The notes under the pieces are model-generated. The model was not told the DNA's origin, searched no databases, and worked only from the letters and a program-made list of their open reading frames with translations. 55,167 bases of DNA from Actinomycetales bacterium (GTDB taxonomy: Bacteria > Actinomycetota > Actinomycetes > Actinomycetales > Dermatophilaceae). The DNA lies in NCBI GenBank assembly GCA_002748155.1, contig PDRO01000015.1, positions 1 to 55,167 of the forward strand, read 5' to 3'. Position numbers and translations under genes: made by a program. Shown here piece by piece: positions 43,550 through 51,935 of the stretch. The first letter of the stretch is position 1. Each line of letters opens with the position of its first letter.

Positions 43550-43918
43550 TCACATTGTGGAGCGACGATCGCCGGGCGGCCTGTCCGCGCGGACCATGAC
43601 CATCCCCGTCAGCACTACTACCTCCAGCGCAGCCGTGATGAACATCAGCGGCCGTGCCACGTGCTCGTTCTGCACGCCGATACTGATCCCCGACGCCATG
43701 GTGGCGCCGATGAACACCACGATCGTCGCGATCGACGGGCCACGGGCAGCGAACAACGCCGCACTCACCACGAGCAATAGGAATTCGGTCGCAAGTACCG
43801 CAAGCAGCAACGTCCGGTCATCTTGTAGAGATGGGGCCAGCAATACCAATAGGCTGATCAGCGCCGTCATCGCTAGGCACCCAATGATCCCAGCACGTAT
43901 CGCCAAAGAGCCGGTCAT
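43550..43918 (-). CDS. Small four-helix membrane protein of the bacteriocin cluster
   Basis: 122 residues, nearly all hydrophobic: IRAGIIGCLAMTALISLLVLL, TLLLAVLATEFLLLVVSAALF, ATIVVFIGATMASGISI and FITAALEVVVLTGMVMV, then a charged tail. No known family. ATG 43918 overlaps the stop of the preceding gene (ATGA). Candidate accessory or immunity protein, from context only. Confidence 0.7.
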   Translation of the reverse strand: MTGSLAIRAGIIGCLAMTALISLLVLLAPSLQDDRTLLLAVLATEFLLLVVSAALFAARGPSIATIVVFIGATMASGISIGVQNEHVARPLMFITAALEVVVLTGMVMVRADRPPGDRRSTM

Positions 43919-44478
43919 ACAAGTACTCCCATCAAAGCGAATGCCACACAGTACGCCAACATGAGCACTTTCTTCCCGAGCGCGAGCTCGACGAACGGTC
44001 GCCAGAAGAGAGTCACGGCAATGAAAGCCGCGACAATTGTCCAGACGTAGTACCAGGAGGAACTGCGCCACGAGACCACACCAGCGATCGCAGCCCCGAC
44101 CGCCGGTGGAAGCGTAGCCAAAGCGGACACCCAGAAGAACAACCCCGTGCGCACCGATCCGAACTGCAGCGAAAGCGACACCAGGTGGCGCTCCAAGACC
44201 CGCGCAAGCGACTGGTACAAAAGGTAGAGCCCAAGAGCAATCGCCACGGCTAGCATCACCCCGATGTTCACGACCATCGTGACCAGTTGAGGGTTGTCGA
44301 CTGAGTCTGCGACGCCCGTGGCTGCCAATCTCGCTGTTGCTAGCTCTTTCAGGCTCGGCACTCGGGCCACCAGCGTGACGGCGAGCACCAGCCACGAGAT
44401 CCACCAGACCCAACGCGAGGTCGCAAACGCCCGGGCTGCGGGCACTTCAATGACCGAGGCCACGCCTTCAGCACTCAT
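43915..44478 (-). CDS. 187-residue membrane protein of the bacteriocin cluster
   Basis: Four to five hydrophobic segments (WVWWISWLVLAVTLVARV; VVNIGVMLAVAIALGLYLLY; FFWVSALATLPPAVGAAIAGVV; TIVAAFIAVTLFWRPFV; VLMLAYCVAFALMGVLV). No recognised domain. It overlaps both neighbours by four bases, so it is translated with them. It is comparable in size and place to small membrane proteins of known circular bacteriocin operons. Confidence 0.75.
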   Translation of the reverse strand: MSAEGVASVIEVPAARAFATSRWVWWISWLVLAVTLVARVPSLKELATARLAATGVADSVDNPQLVTMVVNIGVMLAVAIALGLYLLYQSLARVLERHLVSLSLQFGSVRTGLFFWVSALATLPPAVGAAIAGVVSWRSSSWYYVWTIVAAFIAVTLFWRPFVELALGKKVLMLAYCVAFALMGVLV

Positions 44479-45035
44479 AAACGTCCCCTAATGACAAGTC
44501 CTTCGACGATTGCCGCTGCGATAAGCAGCACGACGGACAACCCGCCCGCCCATGCACTCCGTCGCAACTCATTCATGTACGCTTGCCACCGACCGGCGCC
44601 TCCCCTGTGCCGCAACAAAGCCACAGATGGCATCAGCCCGGCGGTCGCCGCTGCAAGGAACCCGGCGAATTCGATCGGCGCGTAGGCGAAAATCGAAGCA
44701 GCGGCCGCGCTACCGCCGACGGTCGCACTCGCCACCGCAAACGTCGCCCCGATGAAGACACCAAGGAGTAGGCTCCCAAAGATTGTGGAAAACCCGAAAG
44801 TCGCCACTCCCGCGAACAGTGAGGCCGCCGTCCGTAGGTTCGTAGTAAAGATCCCCACTATATCGCCGTCGGCAGGATCCGAGGCAGACCATACCGGGTC
44901 GATCACACCCCGAAGTGACACGAAGCCGACGGCGGCGCCTATCAGCACCGTGGCCAGCGCGACGGCGAGTGCTGACACCACTGTGGAGCCGCGCCACCAC
45001 CTCGTCGCGCTGGCCACCAAGGTGCGCTCAGGCAA
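44475..45035 (-). CDS. SpoIIM/DUF95-family membrane protein, probable bacteriocin maturation factor
   Basis: About 186 residues. The DUF95 (stage II sporulation M-like) pattern is seen in YAPIEFAGFLAAATAGLMPS and the end LIAAAIVEGLVI, with five or so membrane spans. DUF95 proteins accompany nearly all described circular bacteriocins and are required for production, perhaps for leader removal and ring closure. The start is uncertain: TTG 45035 overlaps the precursor stop, TTG 45062 lies further in the precursor gene, and GTG near 45014 is also possible. It follows the precursor directly. Confidence 0.82.
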   Translation of the reverse strand: MPERTLVASATRWWRGSTVVSALAVALATVLIGAAVGFVSLRGVIDPVWSASDPADGDIVGIFTTNLRTAASLFAGVATFGFSTIFGSLLLGVFIGATFAVASATVGGSAAAASIFAYAPIEFAGFLAAATAGLMPSVALLRHRGGAGRWQAYMNELRRSAWAGGLSVVLLIAAAIVEGLVIRGRL

Positions 45036-45297
45036 CCGCAGCCGCCTTACCCCACCTTGCAATTGCCCATCGCGCGGTTGCGACGACTACACTGGCGATA
45101 CCGCCGGAGATAGCGGCCATCACCGCGGCCAGCACCCATCCGCCGACGCTCACCGCATTGACGATTTGGGCCGCGAACGCGCTCGACAACCCAAACATGC
45201 CCGCGATGTACATCGAAGAAATCCCGGCGCTGACAAGTCCGAGGAAGCCGAGCGTGACGATGGCGACACGCGTCTTCATTGTGCTCTCATTAGTCAT
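45028..45297 (-). CDS. AS-48-like circular bacteriocin precursor
   Basis: 89 residues. Strong ribosome site AAAAGGAGG (45307-45315), 9 nt before ATG 45297. Residues 1-30 resemble the long AS-48 leader: a charged start, then a hydrophobic FLGLVSAGIS (AS-48 leader FLGLALFSAS). Residues 35-55 read FGLSSAFAAQIVNAV...GGWV, against FGIPAAVAAAVLNVV...GGWV in AS-48. The rest is SGGIASVVVATARWAIARWG then KAAAVA, small, helical and cationic near the end as in circularin A. I predict ring closure of about residues 31-89 (59 residues), starting IAGMFG. AS-48 has 70 residues and a Lys-rich region lacking here. Confidence 0.85.
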   Translation of the reverse strand: MTNESTMKTRVAIVTLGFLGLVSAGISSMYIAGMFGLSSAFAAQIVNAVSVGGWVLAAVMAAISGGIASVVVATARWAIARWGKAAAVA

Positions 45298-45360
45298 TAT
45301 AGCTATCCTCCTTTTCCTAAGGCGAGGGGCCAGGTACCCATGACCATGACCCCATCTCAG

Positions 45361-45389
45361 AGATTGCCAGCCGGAGTATGGGTGAGCAA
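45361..45389 (-). promoter_or_regulatory. Possible promoter of the bacteriocin operon
   Basis: On the minus strand TTGCTC (45384-45389) and CAATCT (45361-45366) stand 17 nt apart, about 65 nt before the precursor start. Both are imperfect matches to sigma-70-type boxes. Confidence 0.3.
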
Positions 45390-45529
45390 GGAGATCGCTT
45401 GGCACCCTGGTGTCGTGGCACATAGTGGACTCGGTCTGCCCGGCTCGAAGGCCTCGGGTGAATCACCCCGGAGATCTCAGCGGTTTTGATAGTCGGCGCG
45501 CCTGACCGACTCGATCACCTGGAGGTAGA

Positions 45530-45715
45530 CCTTGACCTTGGGCTCAGATCAACGGTGGCTCGGGTCCGGGTCAAGGACGACACCGGGATCCTGGGCCGGG
45601 CCTCGATTGTCTTCGCGGGGCAGCTCGACCCCCGCGGCCGGTGATCGTCGCGGTCATCGACCAGCTGCGGGCCCAGGGCCAGTCGGTCGAGTCGATCTGC
45701 CGTGCGAGACGCTCA
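45530..45715 (+). pseudogene. IS3-family element relic (OrfA end and OrfB start)
   Basis: One frame ends DDTGILGRASIVFAGQLDPRGR and a stop (45642-45644), a decayed form of the IS3 OrfA end (ANEILKRASVFFAAELDRP). Overlapping by one frame, VIVAVIDQLRAQGQSVESICR (from 45641) matches the IS3 OrfB start, then breaks off. The overlap with a frame change is the IS3 layout. The rest of 45420-45753 holds nothing else I can identify. Confidence 0.72.
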
Positions 45716-45753
45716 GACTCCCAAGTCTTCCAACCGATTTGCTTCCTAAGCCA

Positions 45754-46467
45754 CTATCGACCGAACCAGCCCACGACGACGGCCGCGACCCCGACTCCGA
45801 GCAGTCCGACGTTGAGCAGGTGCCAACCGGAGTCGACCGCAGTCGTGGCACCGGGAGCTGCCCCAGCACTCGTCCCACGGCCCTCGTTGGTCATATCCGG
45901 AGCACGGGTGGCCCGCGTCACGCCGGTGCCAGCGACGCGGGCCCGCCAGTCGGCTTGGGCCTGGTCGATAATCGCCGCACCCCGCTGAGCCGTCATCGGT
46001 CCGGTTCCTGAACGGGCGTGGTCTGCTTGTTGACCGGCCGACGCCCGAGGCGTGCCCATAGTGCCGCCGTCCCGTAGCCGGATCCGGTCGACCTTGGCCG
46101 CCAGCGCCCACGCCGCGAACACTCGGCCCTCGGCATACACCTCGAGGCTCCACCGCCACCCCGTTGCTTCAACGGCCGGCCAAGGCACCCATGCCCAGCG
46201 CAGCGGGTTGGCCAGGAACACGCCCCCACTATCCACCCGCACCGCCGGATGGATGAGCACAAGATGGCACGACACCGCCCCGAGCACCGCCACGCCCCCG
46301 AGCCAGGAGTGTCGCGGCCATGCGGTCACCGCCACAAAGACCAACGCCGCCGCACCGACGACTCCCATCGTCACCGAGCCACCGTTACGGAGCACCTGCG
46401 CAGGCATCCCCGGCAACGCCGAGCCACCTGAGCCCCGCGGGCCCCTTGAGCCGCTCGACCTCTTCAT
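45754..46467 (-). CDS. PH-like-domain membrane protein
   Basis: About 237 residues. A disordered Ser/Gly/Arg/Pro start, two membrane helices (VTMGVVGAAALVFVAVTAW; WLGGVAVLGAVSCHLVLI), then a segment like actinobacterial PH (bPH) domains: VRVDSGGVFLANPLRWAWVPWPAVEATGWRW split over two strands. A disordered stretch and a C-terminal helix (LLNVGLLGVGVAAVVVGWF) follow. Function unknown. ATG 46467 is a guess; the frame is open to 46638. Confidence 0.7.
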   Translation of the reverse strand: MKRSSGSRGPRGSGGSALPGMPAQVLRNGGSVTMGVVGAAALVFVAVTAWPRHSWLGGVAVLGAVSCHLVLIHPAVRVDSGGVFLANPLRWAWVPWPAVEATGWRWSLEVYAEGRVFAAWALAAKVDRIRLRDGGTMGTPRASAGQQADHARSGTGPMTAQRGAAIIDQAQADWRARVAGTGVTRATRAPDMTNEGRGTSAGAAPGATTAVDSGWHLLNVGLLGVGVAAVVVGWFGR

Positions 46468-46706
46468 GGCCGGACATCCTCGCAGACCCTGGGTTCCTCC
46501 CGTACGATCGGCACTCTGGAAGTCAAAGCGGGTCCGCGTCATGGAGTCCGCTGCCCCAGCATCGGCTACAGGACGAGCGACAGACCTGCCGAGAGGGTGG
46601 AAGGGTGAGTCGGCTGGTAGTTTCGACTCATCGGCCACGGCAATGTGACAGGGGTTCGACTATTGTGCGGTTTCGCGATCCGGCGGCATCCCGTGGCTGA
46701 CCGCCC

Positions 46707-47804
46707 ATGACTGGCTTCGGCCCGCCACCGGGCGCACCCACGCCCCAGCAGCGCAGCCGCCGAGCGTCCTATTTGCCGCCCGGCGGACTGCGGCCTCGCG
46801 CCAGCATCCTGCCACCCGCCGGCCAGCGTATGGCGTTGGCCACTTCGGCCCGCCCGGGAATCATCCTGTTGCGCCCCTTAGGACTGGCCGACCTGCTCGA
46901 CGGAGCCGTCAAACACGTCCGCCGCAATGCCGGGCCGGTTCTGGGTTGGGCTGCGGTCGTGAACTGTGTCGCTGCTCTGCCCGTCATCCTGGTCGGACTG
47001 GTCATCGGCGGCAGCCGGAGCGTTTTCGGGGGTCTGCTCGGTGCCGACTGGGCCGTCTTTCTGCTTGCCGTAGCCAGCACCGGTTCCGCTGTGCTCTTGC
47101 TCACCGGAGTGCTGTCGCCCCCCGTGGGCGAAGCAGCGCTCGGTCGCCGGAGCGATTTCGTCACGATCTGGCGGGAGTTGCGTCCTCGACTGTGGCGGTT
47201 GCTCGTCGGCGAGTCGCTCGTCGTTGCCGCCGCCATGCTGCCTTGGCTGTTGCTTGTCGTCATCGTGACCCTGCTGATCAACACTGATGGCTTCGCAGTA
47301 CTCGCCGTGGTCTTGATCGGCATTCTGCTAGCCCTGGCGAGCAACGCCTGGGTCCTGCCTCGGCTGGTCTTCGTGGCTCCAGCCATCATGCTTGAACGCA
47401 GGGGAGTGGGTGAAGCCTGGAACAGATCCTGGCAGCTGAGCCGTCGACACTACTGGTCCATCGTCGGCACCTTCCTCACGTGTGGCGTCATCGTGCTGTT
47501 CACCGCGTGGATCTTCTTGCTGGCTCAGCTGGGCCTCTACTGGGTTACCTTGAGCGCGCTCGAGCTCCCGTACTACCTTGGCGAACTGGCCGGGCTGCTG
47601 ACCACGGCCCTCGCGTTTCTCGGCACAGCTACGATCTACGCCCCGTTCCTCGCCTCGACGACGGTCCTGCAGTACGTCGACGCCCGGATGCGTAGCGAGG
47701 GTTTCGACGTCGTACTCCTGCGAGCGGCGGCGACACCCCGCGACGCGCGGACACCCAACGCGCCGGGGCCGGTATCGTTCACCGGCGGAGACGGGCCGGG
47801 ATGA
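46707..47804 (+). CDS. Multi-spanning membrane protein, first gene of the MoxR/DUF58 locus
   Basis: 365 residues. A Pro/Arg-rich cytoplasmic start is followed by LLRPLGLADLLDGAVKHVRRNAGPVLGWA, a motif common at the start of actinobacterial glycerophosphodiester-phosphodiesterase-like membrane domains, then six to seven helices. SWQLSRRHYWSIVGTFL and the ending YVDARMRSEGFDVVLLRAA are typical of this membrane family. No catalytic phosphodiesterase domain is present. It overlaps the next gene by four bases. Confidence 0.8.
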   Translation: MTGFGPPPGAPTPQQRSRRASYLPPGGLRPRASILPPAGQRMALATSARPGIILLRPLGLADLLDGAVKHVRRNAGPVLGWAAVVNCVAALPVILVGLVIGGSRSVFGGLLGADWAVFLLAVASTGSAVLLLTGVLSPPVGEAALGRRSDFVTIWRELRPRLWRLLVGESLVVAAAMLPWLLLVVIVTLLINTDGFAVLAVVLIGILLALASNAWVLPRLVFVAPAIMLERRGVGEAWNRSWQLSRRHYWSIVGTFLTCGVIVLFTAWIFLLAQLGLYWVTLSALELPYYLGELAGLLTTALAFLGTATIYAPFLASTTVLQYVDARMRSEGFDVVLLRAAATPRDARTPNAPGPVSFTGGDGPG

Positions 47805-48484
47805 CCGAGCATCCGTTGGCGCAGTTGTTTCCCACTGACCTGGATCCCGACACCGACCAAGCCCGTCGCTGGCTCGTCGACGAACTGGCCAATCCCGAAT
47901 ACCAGGATCGTCGATCTGTGTTGCAACGGTTCATCGATTGGCTGTTCCAGCGGTTCGACCCGGCCCCGAACGAGGGAATCGTCGGCATCGACGTGTCGCC
48001 CTCAGTGACGATTGGCGCGCTCGCGCTCGTGTTCGTGGGCTTGGCGCTGTTGCTCCTGCGGGTGCGGCGCGAAACCCACCCAGAGGAAACCGAGTCCCGG
48101 GCTGTTCTCGGTGACCTCACCTTGACGTGCGAGCAGTTCCGAAGCCGCGGGCTGGCCGCGCTCAAGGACGGTCGATGGGGCGACGCCGTCATCGAGTTCA
48201 CCCGCGCCCTAGCCCGCGACGCCGCCGATCGCACTCTGCTCGCTGAAGCCCCGTCGCTCACGGCGCACGAGATCGGCGCTCAGCTCTCGCCGGTGTTTCC
48301 CGAGCACGCAGCAGCTGTTGCGCGCGCCATGGACTTGTTCGACGCGGTCCGGTACGGCCGGTATGCCGCCACCCAGCTCGATGCCTTTCACGTGCGCGAT
48401 CTCGCGGAGACGTTGCGCACGGCCAGACCGGTACTCAAGGCTGTGGGCACTGGCAGCACCGAGCATTGGGGGGTGCCTCAGTGA
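47801..48484 (+). CDS. DUF4129-domain membrane protein
   Basis: 227 residues with one membrane helix (VTIGALALVFVGLALLLL) and a cytoplasmic domain GLAALKDGRWGDAVIEFTRALARD...RTLLAEAPSLTAHEIG, as in DUF4129 proteins of MoxR/DUF58 loci. Function unknown; possibly linked to a transglutaminase-like system in relatives. Coupled to both neighbours by four-base overlaps. Confidence 0.85.
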   Translation: MTEHPLAQLFPTDLDPDTDQARRWLVDELANPEYQDRRSVLQRFIDWLFQRFDPAPNEGIVGIDVSPSVTIGALALVFVGLALLLLRVRRETHPEETESRAVLGDLTLTCEQFRSRGLAALKDGRWGDAVIEFTRALARDAADRTLLAEAPSLTAHEIGAQLSPVFPEHAAAVARAMDLFDAVRYGRYAATQLDAFHVRDLAETLRTARPVLKAVGTGSTEHWGVPQ

Positions 48485-49608
48485 CCCGGACCGTGAAGAC
48501 CTGGCTACGTTGGGTCGCGATCCCCGCACTCGTTCTTTTGGTCGGAGCACTGCTCGTGTGGAGTAAGCCGTCTGGCGACAGCGATGAGCCGTTGCACCCG
48601 GGGAATCCCGGCTTCAAGGGTGCTCGAGCCGTGGCCCGAGTGCTCGCGGACCATGGCGTCGAGGTGATTGTCGCCGAGGGTGCGAATGCTCTCGCCCGCG
48701 CGGGCGTCGATGACCAGACGACTGTCGTCGTGTCGTATTCAGCCGATCTGCGGGAAGCGACTGCGCTCGATCTGCGGGAGCAGGCGAGCGTCGCCGAGCG
48801 CCTCGTGCTCATCGACCCGGAACGCCGGGTGGTCCGCGCTCTCCTGCCGCAGGTGGCCCAACGAACGGTGCCGCGGATCGATGTCGTCAGTGGCTGCGAC
48901 ACCGGCGACACCCGATCGAGCGAACGGCTCGGGCGAACCGTCAGCGAGTATCGGGACGGATCTGCGCGTGACGCGTGTTTCGTGACCGATGACTATGCCG
49001 TCTACCTGAGCACGTCGGCCTCCCGCTTGCGCGATGTCGTGCTGATCGGCAGCACCGACACGATCGCCAACGATCGGATCACCGAAGCCGACAATGCCGC
49101 CCTCGCAGTGCGGGCGTTGGGTCACTCCCCGCGACTGGTCTGGTACGTGCCCGATCTCCGGGACGTGCCACCGAATGAAGCAGCCCGCGACGACACTCTC
49201 TATCCGACGTGGTGGGCTGCCTTCGTGCTGCTTGTCTTCCTGTGCGTTGCCGCGGTCATGTGGTGGCGCGGCCGGCGTTTCGGGCGATTGGTCACCGAGC
49301 CATTGCCGGTCGTGATCCGGGCTATCGAAACGACGGAGAGCCGCGGCAGGATGTACCACCGAGCCCAAGACGCTTCATGGGCTTCCACGGCGTTGCGCGA
49401 GGCCACCAGGCGTCGGATCAGCAGCTATCTGGGGATCCCGGTAACACGTGATGCGGGCTCGTTGGCCGATGCCGTCGCGGGCACCAGCGGCTGGCCCCGC
49501 GAGACCGTGCAATACCTGTTACACGGTCCACCCGCCACAACCGACGCCGAGCTGCTCAAACTGGCCGCCGACCTGACGGCCCTGGAGAAGGAGATCCATC
49601 ACCGATGA
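48481..49608 (+). CDS. DUF4350-domain membrane protein
   Basis: 375 residues. Helix WVAIPALVLLVGALLVWS, then an extracytoplasmic domain starting NPGFKGARAVARVLADHGVEV (the DUF4350 motif), a second helix (WAAFVLLVFLCVAAVMWW) and a cytoplasmic tail with RGRRFGRLVTEPLPVVIRAIETTESRGRMYHRA, conserved in the family. GTG 48481 overlaps the previous stop; the stop overlaps the MoxR start (ATGA). Confidence 0.88.
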   Translation: MTRTVKTWLRWVAIPALVLLVGALLVWSKPSGDSDEPLHPGNPGFKGARAVARVLADHGVEVIVAEGANALARAGVDDQTTVVVSYSADLREATALDLREQASVAERLVLIDPERRVVRALLPQVAQRTVPRIDVVSGCDTGDTRSSERLGRTVSEYRDGSARDACFVTDDYAVYLSTSASRLRDVVLIGSTDTIANDRITEADNAALAVRALGHSPRLVWYVPDLRDVPPNEAARDDTLYPTWWAAFVLLVFLCVAAVMWWRGRRFGRLVTEPLPVVIRAIETTESRGRMYHRAQDASWASTALREATRRRISSYLGIPVTRDAGSLADAVAGTSGWPRETVQYLLHGPPATTDAELLKLAADLTALEKEIHHR

Positions 49609-50624
49609 CCGAGATCGTCCCGGGATCACCCCCCGAGCACACCCCCGGCGCCGATGTGAGTCCGGACTCAGCCAGCGCGCGCGCCCGATCAGCACTGCTG
49701 GCTGTCCGCAGCGAAGTCGGCAAAGCGGTGGTCGGCCAAGACGCTGCCGTATCCGGGATTATCATCTGTCTGCTGGCGCGAGGGCACATCCTGCTCGAAG
49801 GCGTCCCCGGTGTAGCCAAGACCTTGCTGGTGCGTTCGGTGGCTCAGGCGCTGTCGATCGAGACCAAACGTGTGCAGTTCACTCCCGATCTAATGCCCGG
49901 TGACATCACCGGATCGCTCATTTACGACAACCGCACCTCCGAGTTCACCTTCCGCGAGGGACCGGTGTTCACCAACCTGATGCTCGCCGACGAGATCAAC
50001 CGGACACCACCGAAGACCCAGGCAGCGCTCCTGGAGGCCATGGAGGAACGGCAAGTCTCGGTCGAAGGCCATCCCCGTAGGTTGCCCGACCCGTTCCTGG
50101 TCGCCGCTACCCAGAACCCGGTCGAATACGAAGGCACCTACCCCCTTCCGGAAGCACAGCTCGACCGGTTCCTCCTCAAGGTCGTCTTGCCCCTGCCTCC
50201 GCGCGGGGACGAGATCGAGATCGTGCAGCGGCATGCCACCGGCTTCGATCCCCGCGATCTTGATGCAGCCGGGATTCGGGCTGTCGCCACGCCTGCCGAC
50301 CTGGCCGCCGGCGCCGAGGCAGTCAGTGGCGTCCGGGTAAGCCCGGAGATCGCGGCGTACATCGTGGATATTGCGCGGGCCACCCGGGACAGTCCGTCCC
50401 TGGCACTGGGTGTCTCCCCGCGTGGGGCTACCGCGATGCTGGCCACCGCCCGGGCTTGGGCCTGGATGAGTGGCCGGGACTTCGTCACCCCTGACGACGT
50501 CAAGGCCCTCGCGCGGGCCACCCTTGCCCACCGGCTCAGCTTGCGCGCGGAGGCCGAACTCGAAGGCGTCGGAGTCGACTCGGTGCTTGCTACCGCGATC
50601 GCGTCGGTGCCGGTGCCACGCTGA
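49605..50624 (+). CDS. MoxR-family AAA+ ATPase
   Basis: A 339-residue AAA+ protein thought to act as a chaperone for metal insertion or complex assembly with its DUF58 (VWA-like) partner. Walker A LLEGVPGVAKTLLVRS, Walker B LMLADEINRTPPKTQAALLEAMEE, sensor region VAATQNPVEYEGTYPLPEAQLDRF and the C-terminal LGVSPRGATAMLATARAWA are intact. It sits in the order expected for actinobacteria, directly before DUF58. Confidence 0.95.
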   Translation: MTEIVPGSPPEHTPGADVSPDSASARARSALLAVRSEVGKAVVGQDAAVSGIIICLLARGHILLEGVPGVAKTLLVRSVAQALSIETKRVQFTPDLMPGDITGSLIYDNRTSEFTFREGPVFTNLMLADEINRTPPKTQAALLEAMEERQVSVEGHPRRLPDPFLVAATQNPVEYEGTYPLPEAQLDRFLLKVVLPLPPRGDEIEIVQRHATGFDPRDLDAAGIRAVATPADLAAGAEAVSGVRVSPEIAAYIVDIARATRDSPSLALGVSPRGATAMLATARAWAWMSGRDFVTPDDVKALARATLAHRLSLRAEAELEGVGVDSVLATAIASVPVPR

Positions 50625-51919
50625 TGGCTGTCACCGGGCGGCTCCCGCTGCTCATGACGCTGGGTGTCTTCGCCGTCGCGATTTCCCCCACCCGGCGCAC
50701 CGTAGTCTTGTGGGCGCTGCTGTGTGTGGTTCTCGCGATTCTCGATGCGCTGCTGGCCCCGTCGCCGGGAAAACTCGTCATCGAACGAGAAGAGACTCCT
50801 CCGGTGCGTCTCGGGGAGCCGACAGCTAGTCGGCTCTTGGTCGCCAATCCGACCCGCCGCTCGATCCGGGGGCACCTGCGCGATGCCTGGCAACCGTCAG
50901 CTGGGTCAGGTGCCGTGCGGCATACTCTGCGGCTGCCGCCGGGAGAGCGCCGTCGGTTTACCACCCAACTGCGGCCGACCCGGCGTGGTGACCGGCTCGC
51001 CGACCGGGTGACCATTCGATCGATCGGCCCGCTCCGCTTGGCTGCGCGACAGCGGTCCATCGAGGTGCCCGGCGTCGTTCGCGCGCTTCCTCCGTTCGAC
51101 TCTCGCCGGCACTTGCCCTCCCGGCTGGCCTCGCTGCGGCAGCTCGACGGCCGGTCGGCGGTTCGTATCCGTGGGCAGGGCACCGAATTTGATTCCCTCC
51201 GTGACTACGTCGAGGGCGACGACGTCCGCTCGATCGACTGGCGGGCGACTGCGCGCCGCGGCAATGTCGTCGTACGCACGTGGCAGCCCGAGCGGGACCG
51301 TCGGGTCATTCTGCTGCTGGACACCTCACGCACCAGCGCCGGCCGGGTCGGCGACCAGCCCCGTCTCGACGCGGCGATGGACGCTGCCCTACTGCTGGCC
51401 GCACTCGCCTCACGAGCAGGCGACCGGGTCGACTTCCTCGCCGGCGACCGCTGGATCCGGGCTCGGGTGTCGGCTGCGGCCAATCGCACCACGCTGCTCA
51501 ACGACCTCGTCCAGACGATGGCGCCGCTGGAGCCGGCCCTGTTGGAGGCGTCTTGGCCGACGCTGGCCAGCGCGATCAGTGACACTTCGCGCCGACGATC
51601 CTTGGTGGTCCTGCTCACCCCGCTGGAACCAGCCGCCATCCACGAGTCGATGCTGCCCACGCTCGCCACGCTCACGGCTCACCACCGGGTGGTCCTGGCA
51701 TCGGTGAGCGATCCGGCATTGTCCGTGATGTCGACCGCCCGCGGAACCGTTCGAGAGGTGTATGCCGCGGCTGCAGCCGAACGCACCCTGGTGTTGCGCG
51801 AGCGCACGGCCGCAGTGCTGCGCCGACTCGGGATCGACGTGCTTGACTCACCCCCCGACGGGCTGCCACCCAAACTGGCCGACCACTACCTCATGCTCAA
51901 AGCGAAGGGTCTGCTTTAG
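50624..51919 (+). CDS. DUF58-domain protein
   Basis: 431 residues. Two N-terminal helices, then an extracytoplasmic-like beta domain. The DUF58 core follows: EFDSLRDYVEGDDVRSIDWRATARRGNVVVRTW split over adjacent stretches, and a VWA-like start RRVILLLDTSRTSAGR with a DxSxS-like metal site (DTSRTS). It is the partner of the upstream MoxR; the ATG overlaps the MoxR stop by one base. Confidence 0.92.
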   Translation: MAVTGRLPLLMTLGVFAVAISPTRRTVVLWALLCVVLAILDALLAPSPGKLVIEREETPPVRLGEPTASRLLVANPTRRSIRGHLRDAWQPSAGSGAVRHTLRLPPGERRRFTTQLRPTRRGDRLADRVTIRSIGPLRLAARQRSIEVPGVVRALPPFDSRRHLPSRLASLRQLDGRSAVRIRGQGTEFDSLRDYVEGDDVRSIDWRATARRGNVVVRTWQPERDRRVILLLDTSRTSAGRVGDQPRLDAAMDAALLLAALASRAGDRVDFLAGDRWIRARVSAAANRTTLLNDLVQTMAPLEPALLEASWPTLASAISDTSRRRSLVVLLTPLEPAAIHESMLPTLATLTAHHRVVLASVSDPALSVMSTARGTVREVYAAAAAERTLVLRERTAAVLRRLGIDVLDSPPDGLPPKLADHYLMLKAKGLL

Positions 51920-51935
51920 CTATCGTGCCCGGCTC

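Noticed and set aside
45459..45471. Palindrome GGGTGAATCACCC between the bacteriocin precursor and the IS3 relic
   Set aside because: A single 6-bp palindrome with one central base; could be an operator or an IS end, but nothing supports either.
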